Under the pieces are notes generated by a model. It saw only the letters and a program-made list of their open reading frames with translations. It did no database searches and was not told where the DNA came from. Position numbers and translations under genes: made by a program. This document shows positions 58,381 through 64,000 of a DNA stretch of 64,000 nucleotides, one piece after another (within the stretch, counting starts at the first letter, position 1; each line of letters starts with the position of its first letter). This stretch comes from Hyphomicrobiales bacterium (GTDB lineage Bacteria > Pseudomonadota > Alphaproteobacteria > Rhizobiales > Beijerinckiaceae). The stretch lies in NCBI GenBank assembly GCA_027483795.1, contig JAIXTT010000013.1, positions 43,169 through 107,168 on the forward strand, in the 5' to 3' direction.

Positions 58381-58421
58381 TCCGAAGGATCGACAGTTTA
58401 AACTGTCTAGTCGGATTTACA
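58378..58421. promoter_or_regulatory. Tandem PpsR/CrtJ-type sites before bchG
   Basis: TGTCTAGTCGGATTTACA (58404-58421) is a perfect TGT-N12-ACA. TGATCCGAAGGATCGACA (58378-58395) is one mismatch away and begins at the ppsR stop codon. They are 8 bp apart, the usual spacing of CrtJ/PpsR pairs. They should control bchG-pucC-bchP. Confidence 0.65.
58392..58407. repeat. 16-bp perfect palindrome between ppsR and bchG
   Basis: GACAGTTTAAACTGTC lies between and across the two PpsR-type sites, with a PmeI-like core. It may be part of the operator, a binding site for another dimeric regulator, or a short hairpin after ppsR. Confidence 0.6.
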
Positions 58422-58452
58422 GTTCGGAGCCGACGGTGTTACCGTTCCGCTC

Positions 58453-59340
58453 ATGTCGCGCCCGGCTCCGTCGGTCATTCTCGAGCTTCTGAAGCCCATC
58501 ACGTGGTTCGCGCCCGTATGGGCTTTCGGCTGCGGCGTGATCTCCGCAGGCGGCGCGGTCGCGGAGAGCTGGCTCCTCGTCGTCGCGGGCCTGATGCTCG
58601 CCGGACCGCTGGTCTGCGGCACCAGTCAGGCCGTCAACGACTGGTTCGACCGTCACGTCGACGCGATCAACGAGCCGAATCGGCCGATCCCATCCGGGCG
58701 GATGCCCGGCCGTTGGGGCCTGATCATCGCGATCGGCTGGACGGCCCTGTCGCTCTTCGTGGCCGGTCTGATGGGCCGTTTCGTGCTCGCGGCCGCGGCC
58801 TTCGGCCTGTTCCTCGCCTGGATCTACAGCGCCCCGCCGCTCCGGCTGAAGAAGAACGGCTGGTGGGGCAATGCGGCCGTCGCGATCTGCTACGAGGGCC
58901 TGCCCTGGTTCACGGGCGCGGCGATCATGAGCGCCGCGCTGCCCGATCATCGCATCCTTCTGCTCGCCTTCGTCTACAGCATCGGCGCGCACGGGATCAT
59001 GACCCTCAACGACTTCAAGTCGGAGGAGGGGGACCGGCGCATGGGTCTGCTTTCGCTGCCCGTCCAGCTCGGCACGATGCGCGCCGCGCGGCTCGCCTGC
59101 GCGGTGATGATCGTGCCGCAGCTGATCGTGATCGCCGCCTTGCTCGCTTGGGACCGTCCGCTGCATGCGGGCGCGATCGCGGTTCTCCTCGGCGTGCAGG
59201 GCGTGCTGATGCTGCGTCTTCTCTCCGATCCCAAGCGCTGGGCCGCCTGGTACAACGCCACCGGCACCACGCTCTACGTCCTCGGCATGGCGGTCGCCGC
59301 CTTCGCGTTGCGGCGCATCCTCACGGAAGGTGCGGCATGA
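58453..59340 (+). CDS. bchG: Bacteriochlorophyll synthase (phytyl/geranylgeranyl transferase)
   Basis: A 295-residue UbiA-family membrane prenyltransferase. The diphosphate-binding motif NDWFDRHVDAINEPNRPIPSG and the second motif GIMTLNDFKSEEGDRRMGLLSLPV are present, with about eight membrane segments. It esterifies bacteriochlorophyllide a with a C20 alcohol. Its stop overlaps the next ATG (ATGA). It is preceded by tandem PpsR-type sites. Confidence 0.96.
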   Translation: MSRPAPSVILELLKPITWFAPVWAFGCGVISAGGAVAESWLLVVAGLMLAGPLVCGTSQAVNDWFDRHVDAINEPNRPIPSGRMPGRWGLIIAIGWTALSLFVAGLMGRFVLAAAAFGLFLAWIYSAPPLRLKKNGWWGNAAVAICYEGLPWFTGAAIMSAALPDHRILLLAFVYSIGAHGIMTLNDFKSEEGDRRMGLLSLPVQLGTMRAARLACAVMIVPQLIVIAALLAWDRPLHAGAIAVLLGVQGVLMLRLLSDPKRWAAWYNATGTTLYVLGMAVAAFALRRILTEGAA

Positions 59341-60662
59341 ACGGCGAACTGGGCTGGCTCGGCATTCTGCGGCTCGGTCTGGTGCAGACGGCACTGGGCT
59401 CCGTCGTGGTGCTCACCACCTCGACGCTGAACCGCATCATGGTGGTCGAGATCGGCCTCGCCGCGACGATCCCCGGCCTTCTGGTCGGGCTGCATTACGC
59501 GGTGCAGATGCTGCGTCCGCGCTGGGGCTACGGCTCCGATGCGGGCGGACGGCGGACGCCTTGGATCTTCGGCGGCATGGTCACGCTGGCGCTCGGCGGC
59601 TTCCTCGCCGCCGTGGCGACCGGGCTGACGGCCGAGAACCGCGTCGCGGGCCTCTCGCTCGCCGCCTTCGCCTTTCTCCTGATCGGGATCGGGGTCGGCG
59701 CGAGCGGCACCTCGCTGCTCGCCTTCCTCGCGAGCCGCGTTCCCGAGCGTCGCCGCGCGGCCGCGGCCACGACGGTCTGGGTGATGATGATCGCGGGCTT
59801 CATCGTGACGACCGCCGTCGTGGGCTCGCTGCTCGATCCTTATTCGCCCGAGCGGCTTGCGGCCGTCTCCGGCGGGGTCTCCCTGATCGCCGTGGCGCTC
59901 ACGGCCGTCGCGCTGTTCGGCATGGAGCGCGTCCCGGCCCGCGCTCCCGAGGAGCGCAAGGAGAAGCTCGATTTCCGCGCCGCCCTCGCCGAGGTCTGGG
60001 CCGAGCCGCAGGCGCGCCGCTTCACGATCTTCGTCTTCGTCTCGATGCTCGCCTACAACGGGCAGGATCTCATCCTCGAGCCCTTCGCGGGGATCGTCTT
60101 CGGCCTCAGCCCCGGCGAGACCACGAAGCTCGCGGGCGTGCAGCACGGGGGCGTGCTGGCGGGCATGATCCTGATGTCGGCCGCGGCGACCGCCTTCGGC
60201 AAGGCCAAGAACCGCGTTCTTTCCGCATGGATGATCGGCGGCTGCATCGCTTCGGCGGCGCTGCTGGTCGCGCTTTCCGCGGCCGCCTTCATGGGCGACG
60301 TGCGGCTGCTCAGGCCCGTCGTCTTCCTCCTCGGCACGGCCAACGGCGCTTTCGCCGCCGCCGCGATCGCCTCCATGATGGCGCTCGCCGGCGACGGGCG
60401 CAGCGGCCGCGAGGGAACCCGCATGGGCCTCTGGGGCGCCGCGCAGGCGATCGCCTTCGGATCGGGCGGGCTTCTCGGGGCGGTCGCCGCCGATCTCTGC
60501 CGCCTCTTCACCAAGGACGCCATGACCGCCTATGCGATCGTCTTCTGCATCGCCGCGGTCCTGTTCCTTTTCGCCGCGACCCTTGCGGTGCGCGTCGGGC
60601 GCGACGGGGCCGTGGCCCGCGCCCGCGCGGCCGACGGGGTCGCCGTCCGCGCTTCGACATGA
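59337..60662 (+). CDS. PucC/Bch2-type MFS transporter-like protein
   Basis: 441 residues with twelve predicted membrane segments. The PucC-family opening LGILRLGLVQTALGSVVVLTTSTLNRIMVVEIGLAATIPGLLVGLHYAVQMLRPRWGYGSD and middle YNGQDLILEPFAGIVFGLSPGETTKLAG are clear. This is the orf428-type gene found between bchG and bchP in purple bacteria, thought to aid pigment delivery to antenna proteins. It overlaps bchG and bchP by four bases each, so all three are coupled. Confidence 0.9.
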   Translation: MNGELGWLGILRLGLVQTALGSVVVLTTSTLNRIMVVEIGLAATIPGLLVGLHYAVQMLRPRWGYGSDAGGRRTPWIFGGMVTLALGGFLAAVATGLTAENRVAGLSLAAFAFLLIGIGVGASGTSLLAFLASRVPERRRAAAATTVWVMMIAGFIVTTAVVGSLLDPYSPERLAAVSGGVSLIAVALTAVALFGMERVPARAPEERKEKLDFRAALAEVWAEPQARRFTIFVFVSMLAYNGQDLILEPFAGIVFGLSPGETTKLAGVQHGGVLAGMILMSAAATAFGKAKNRVLSAWMIGGCIASAALLVALSAAAFMGDVRLLRPVVFLLGTANGAFAAAAIASMMALAGDGRSGREGTRMGLWGAAQAIAFGSGGLLGAVAADLCRLFTKDAMTAYAIVFCIAAVLFLFAATLAVRVGRDGAVARARAADGVAVRAST

Positions 60663-61891
60663 CGGGGGATGCCGTGACCGAGATCTTCGACGTGGTGGTG
60701 ATCGGCGGCGGGCCTTCCGGGGCGACGGCCGCCGACGATCTGGCGAGGAACGGGCGGCGGGTGCTGCTGCTCGACCGGGCGGGCCGCATCAAGCCCTGCG
60801 GCGGCGCGATCCCGCCGCGGCTGGTGCGCGATTTCGAGATCCCGGATCATCTCATCGTCGCGCGGGTGAAGGCCGCGCGGATCGTCGCGCCCTCCGAAAA
60901 GCATGTCGACATGCCGATCGCCGGCGACGGCTATGTCGGCATGGTCGACCGCGACGTCTTCGACGAATGGCTGCGCGAACGCGCCCGCTCCTCGGGCGCC
61001 GAACGTCGGACCGGAACCTTCGAGACCTTCTCGCGCGACCCTGACGGGACCGCCGTGATCACCTATTCCGCCCGCGACGGCGCGACGACGGAGACGGTCC
61101 GCGCCCGCACCGTGATCGGTGCGGACGGAGCCAATTCGGCCGTCGCCAAGCAGGCCGTTCCCGAGGCGGGCCGCGCCCCCTTCGTCTTCGCCTATCACGA
61201 GATCGTGAAGGCCCCCGAGAACCTGCCCGACTATGCGGGCGACCGCTGCGACGTCGTCTATCAGGGGCGGTATTCGCCGGACTTCTACGCCTGGATCTTC
61301 CCCCACGGGGACAAGGTGAGCATCGGCACGGGGTCCGCCAACAAGGGCTTCGCGCTGCGCGGCGCCGTGGCGGATCTGCGCAAGGCCACGGGCTTCGACA
61401 CGGTCGAGACCATCCGCAAGGAAGGCGCGCCGATCCCGCTCAAGCCGCTCAAGAAATGGGACAACGGCCGCGACGTGATCCTCGCGGGCGACGCGGCGGG
61501 CGTCGTCGCGCCCGCCTCCGGCGAGGGCATCTATTACGCCATGCTCGGCGGCCGGCTCGCCGCCGACGCCGTCGAGGAACTGCTCGCCACCGGCGAGGCG
61601 CGCGCGCTGGCATCGGCCCGCAAGCGCTTCATGGCCGATCACGGCAAGGTCTTCTGGGCGCTCGGGATGCTGCAGCGCTTCTGGTACGGCTCCGACAAGC
61701 GCCGCGAGCGCTTCGTGAGCCTGTGCCGCGATCCCGAGATCCAGCGCCTCACGTGGGAAAGCTACATGAACAAGGCGCTCGTCCGCTCGGAGCCCTTGGC
61801 CCATCTGCGCATCGCGCTCAAGGACATCGCCGATCTTCTCGGAATGCTCGTGCCTTGGAAGCGGGAACGGCCGGGCCCCGCGTCGCATTGA
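60659..61891 (+). CDS. bchP: Geranylgeranyl-bacteriochlorophyll reductase
   Basis: A 410-residue FAD-dependent reductase. The FAD dinucleotide motif FDVVVIGGGPSGATAADDLARNG, the family motif KPCGGAIPPRLV, VIGADGANSAVAK and AGDAAGVVAPASGEGIYYAM are typical of BchP/ChlP. It reduces the geranylgeranyl tail to phytyl. The ATG overlaps the pucC-like stop; a GTG at 60674 with GGGGGA upstream is a good alternative start. Confidence 0.94.
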   Translation: MTGDAVTEIFDVVVIGGGPSGATAADDLARNGRRVLLLDRAGRIKPCGGAIPPRLVRDFEIPDHLIVARVKAARIVAPSEKHVDMPIAGDGYVGMVDRDVFDEWLRERARSSGAERRTGTFETFSRDPDGTAVITYSARDGATTETVRARTVIGADGANSAVAKQAVPEAGRAPFVFAYHEIVKAPENLPDYAGDRCDVVYQGRYSPDFYAWIFPHGDKVSIGTGSANKGFALRGAVADLRKATGFDTVETIRKEGAPIPLKPLKKWDNGRDVILAGDAAGVVAPASGEGIYYAMLGGRLAADAVEELLATGEARALASARKRFMADHGKVFWALGMLQRFWYGSDKRRERFVSLCRDPEIQRLTWESYMNKALVRSEPLAHLRIALKDIADLLGMLVPWKRERPGPASH

Positions 61892-62160
61892 CCGCGCCCC
61901 CACGCTCGCTCGGCAGGGCGGGCCCCTCGGCGGACGCGACGTCGAGATCGAGATCGACTCGCCCCTCGGCCCGCTCCGCTTCGACCTGAGCCACTTTCCG
62001 CTCCAAGACTTCCCACCGATCGAGGCGGTGCGCCGCGCGGACGGCGTCTTCGTGACGAGCGTCCTCGAAAAGGTCGCGTCCGTCGCGACCCATTCCCATG
62101 CGGCCGAATGCCGGCTCGCTCGCCGAGCCGTCCTTCTCCTCGGGCCGGCGATCGACCCGA
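61890..62160 (+). pseudogene. Coding-like stretch without start between bchP and pufC
   Basis: The 328-bp gap between convergent bchP and pufC has no normal gene. One plus-strand frame from about 61890 shows the codon bias of the neighbours and reads as ordinary protein (for example IEIDSPLGPLRFDLSHF, ADGVFVTSVLEKVASVA). It has no ATG/GTG/TTG start before 62028 and no stop before the puf terminator, so it looks like a gene fragment. I do not recognise the family. Chance bias cannot be excluded. Confidence 0.25.
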
Positions 62161-62162
62161 CG

Positions 62163-62197
62163 AAAAAAAACCGCCGGATCTTGCGATCCGGCGGTTT
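62163..62197 (-). terminator. puf operon terminator
   Basis: On the minus strand a 13-bp perfect stem (arms 62197-62185 and 62180-62168, AAACCGCCGGATC / GATCCGGCGGTTT) with a 4-nt loop is followed by eight T. It lies 23 bp after the pufC stop and is a textbook intrinsic terminator. Confidence 0.88.
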
Positions 62198-62219
62198 CAA
62201 TGCCGAAGCGATGGGGGGG

Positions 62220-63257
62220 TCAGTTCGCTTTCGGCGGAGACAATTCGATCTTGTAGTCCTTGAACATCGCCGCGCCGTGGAGCGGCTTGTTCACGCCCGC
62301 ATGGCAGGTCGAGCAATAGGCCTTCGGCGCATCGCCCGCTTCGCCGAGGCGGTTCGGCGGGTAGACCGGCTGGAGCGGATCGAGATAGGTCGTGTTGAGG
62401 TCACGAACCATCTGGATGCCGTGCCAGGCGCTGACGCGCTGGGGCGGGCTTTCGGCCCACGACCCGAAGGCGCGGCTGTTGTGGCAGAAGGTGCAGTTGA
62501 CCCCGAGACCTTCCGACATGTGGATCATCAGGCCGTAGGTCGCTTCCGCGTCCTGGATCGGCACGCCCGATTCCATGCGGTCGCCGCGCGGCGGGATCGC
62601 CGTCGGCCCCTGAACCCGGATCTGACCCTTCTGCATCAGCAGGGCCGAGAAGGGCTCGTTGGGGAGCGTGGAATAGGCGACGGTCCGAACGGGCGCGTTC
62701 TGCCCGTTCCGCACGCCCATATAGGGAGGATTGTCGGGCTCGGGCGACTTGAACCAGATGTTGGCCGGCACCGGCGCCCCGCGATGGCAGGTGTAGCAGG
62801 TGACGCCCGTCCCGCCGACATGGGCGGTCCATTTGGAGTTGATCGTCTGCGTCATCTGGAACATGCGCCGCGCGACGACCTTCGTATAGACGGAGTCTTC
62901 GGCGAGATTTTCCAGATTGTGGCAGCCCGCGCAGCCTTGCTCGGGATAGATCCACTCGGTGACGGCCGCCATCACGCGGATGAACTGGCCTTCGCTGAGA
63001 TGCCCCAGAACCTTGACGTTCTGGTAGACCTCCGAGGCCTTCTGGCCGCCCGCATCCGCTTCCGGCTGCGGCTCGGGGATCTGGACCGAGGCGAGCTTGG
63101 CGGCTTCGCGTTCGGGGCTCTTCACCTGCGCCATGCCGGTCCCGGCGGGGCCGTTCTGCGTCGATTCCTGAGGGGGAACCTCGCAGCCCGCGAGCAGGAC
63201 GGCGAGAGCCGTCGCGCCCGCGAAGGCGAAGGTCTTCTTGAGGAAATCGGGTTTCAT
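62220..63257 (-). CDS. pufC: Reaction-centre tetraheme cytochrome c subunit
   Basis: A 345-residue lipoprotein. The signal [20 protein letters not shown] ends with LLAGC (Cys25). Four heme sites follow: CAGCH (109-113), CYTCH (154-158), CTFCH (255-259) and CSTCH (315-319). Axial Met residues lie in the preceding helices. It donates electrons to the special pair. The ATG follows GGAGGG and overlaps the pufM stop (ATGA). It is the last puf gene; its presence distinguishes this lineage from Rhodobacter, which lacks PufC. Confidence 0.96.
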   Translation of the reverse strand: MKPDFLKKTFAFAGATALAVLLAGCEVPPQESTQNGPAGTGMAQVKSPEREAAKLASVQIPEPQPEADAGGQKASEVYQNVKVLGHLSEGQFIRVMAAVTEWIYPEQGCAGCHNLENLAEDSVYTKVVARRMFQMTQTINSKWTAHVGGTGVTCYTCHRGAPVPANIWFKSPEPDNPPYMGVRNGQNAPVRTVAYSTLPNEPFSALLMQKGQIRVQGPTAIPPRGDRMESGVPIQDAEATYGLMIHMSEGLGVNCTFCHNSRAFGSWAESPPQRVSAWHGIQMVRDLNTTYLDPLQPVYPPNRLGEAGDAPKAYCSTCHAGVNKPLHGAAMFKDYKIELSPPKAN

Positions 63258-64000
63258 CGCATCCCTCCAGCGGCGAGAGCCGGATCCACGACGGGCGCCC
63301 ACTGCGTGGAGTAGGACGGAGCCACCCCGTGCTTGACGGCCCAGAGATACCAATTGTCGACGGCCGTACCCGTGAGCAGGATGCCGATGCCGCCCGTGAG
63401 CGTGGTCAGCACCGCGAACCACCAGGCCCAGCGATGGATCGACTCCATCGTGGCGTTGAAGCCCATCGTCCAGCGCCAGAAGAGGGCGGCGCGTTCCGAA
63501 GCGGTACCGCGGTCCGTGATCTGCTCGATCTCGCGATCGCCGCCGTAGCGCGTGACCGCGAGGATCGTCGCGGCATGCATGGCGAACAGCAGGGTGGAAC
63601 CGTAGAGGAAGGCGATCGAGAGCGCGTGGAACGGGTTGTAGAAGAGGTTCCCGTAGCGGATCGAGAAGGCCGCCGTCCAATCGAGATGCGAGAAGATGCC
63701 GTAGGGAACGCCCTCGCTCCAGCTGCCCATCAGGATCGGCCGGAAGAGGCCGAGCACGAGGAAGAGCCAGATGGCCGAGGCGAAGGCCCAGGCGACATGC
63801 GTGCCCATGCCGAGCTGCCGTGCGCGGCGATAGGTGCGGGCCCACCAGAGCAGGATCGACAGCGTCAGGAAGAAGCCGGCGACCAGCCACCAGCCGCCTT
63901 CGCGGAGTGGCGGCATGCGCAGGCCGTACTGGGCCGGCGGCGGTTCGAGCGCGAGCCAGAACAACTGCCGGATGAACTGGCCGATGTTCCAGTTCACGGA
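63254..64000 (-). CDS. pufM: Photosynthetic reaction centre subunit M, C-terminal part
   Basis: About 248 residues are visible; the 5' end lies beyond the window edge. The frame is open to the last base, and the GTG near the edge is internal. The seen part covers most of the protein from [20 protein letters not shown] onward: helices, the special-pair and iron His regions ([44 protein letters not shown]), and the end [15 protein letters not shown]. The stop overlaps pufC. Confidence 0.95.
   Translation of the reverse strand, partial: SVNWNIGQFIRQLFWLALEPPPAQYGLRMPPLREGGWWLVAGFFLTLSILLWWARTYRRARQLGMGTHVAWAFASAIWLFLVLGLFRPILMGSWSEGVPYGIFSHLDWTAAFSIRYGNLFYNPFHALSIAFLYGSTLLFAMHAATILAVTRYGGDREIEQITDRGTASERAALFWRWTMGFNATMESIHRWAWWFAVLTTLTGGIGILLTGTAVDNWYLWAVKHGVAPSYSTQWAPVVDPALAAGGMR

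Noticed and set aside
61818..62099. 93-codon minus-strand frame in the bchP-pufC gap
   Set aside because: Overlaps the end of bchP, has no Shine-Dalgarno and poorer codon bias than the plus-strand frame in the same place.

Overview
The window (high GC, dense, mostly co-directional operons with start/stop overlaps) comes from a phototrophic alphaproteobacterium with a type-2 reaction centre and bacteriochlorophyll a. Evidence: an almost complete photosynthesis gene cluster in the usual purple-bacterial order, the O2-dependent cyclase acsF (typical of aerobic anoxygenic phototrophs and facultative purple bacteria), an alphaproteobacterial ALA synthase, and a tetraheme PufC. A REP-like palindrome near 7.9 kb resembles elements common in Hyphomicrobiales (Rhizobiales), so that order is my best guess, but it is not proven.

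Region 1 (1-19.6 kb) is an accessory uptake and catabolism region. It holds three complete tripartite tricarboxylate transporters (TctC receptor, TctB and TctA membrane parts): tctC at 1.2 kb with tctBA at 4.0-6.0 kb, tctABC at 9.0-12.0 kb on the minus strand, and tctCBA at 15.3-18.3 kb. They are interleaved with a CocE/NonD-type hydrolase, two cupins, an Ldh2-type dehydrogenase, an ABM-fold monooxygenase-like protein, an ACMSD-type amidohydrolase, a GntR/HutC regulator, two Gfo/Idh/MocA dehydrogenases and an LVIVD-repeat protein. The substrates are probably organic acids or their esters, but the sequence does not identify them. A CobW-family metallochaperone GTPase (19.6-20.7 kb) closes the region.

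Region 2 (21.1-32.1 kb) is a Tad/Flp pilus locus: flp, cpaB, cpaC, a small lipoprotein, three TadE/TadG-type pseudopilin genes, cpaE/tadZ, cpaF/tadA, tadB, tadC and a tadD-like TPR lipoprotein. No prepilin peptidase (cpaA) or full-size cpaD is seen. A small secreted protein follows, then a tungstate/molybdate-type ABC transporter (tupBCA-like) with a divergent HTH plus binding-protein-domain regulator (32.6-35.9 kb).

Region 3 (35.9-64 kb) is the photosynthesis cluster. The minus strand reads bchF-bchN-bchB-bchH-bchL-bchM-lhaA-puhA-puhB-puhC-orf-acsF-puhE-hemA-ispH, then cycA-bchI-bchD. The plus strand, divergent from bchF, reads aerR/ppaA-ppsR and bchG-pucC-like-bchP. At the right edge the puf operon tail (pufM partial, pufC) enters on the minus strand and ends at a strong terminator. 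PpsR-type TGT-N12-ACA sites lie in front of bchF and bchG. Together these genes make ALA, insert Mg, form ring E, reduce the ring, attach phytol, assemble LH1-RC, supply isoprenoid precursor (ispH) and provide a soluble cytochrome c. Light/redox control by AerR and PpsR is encoded inside the cluster.
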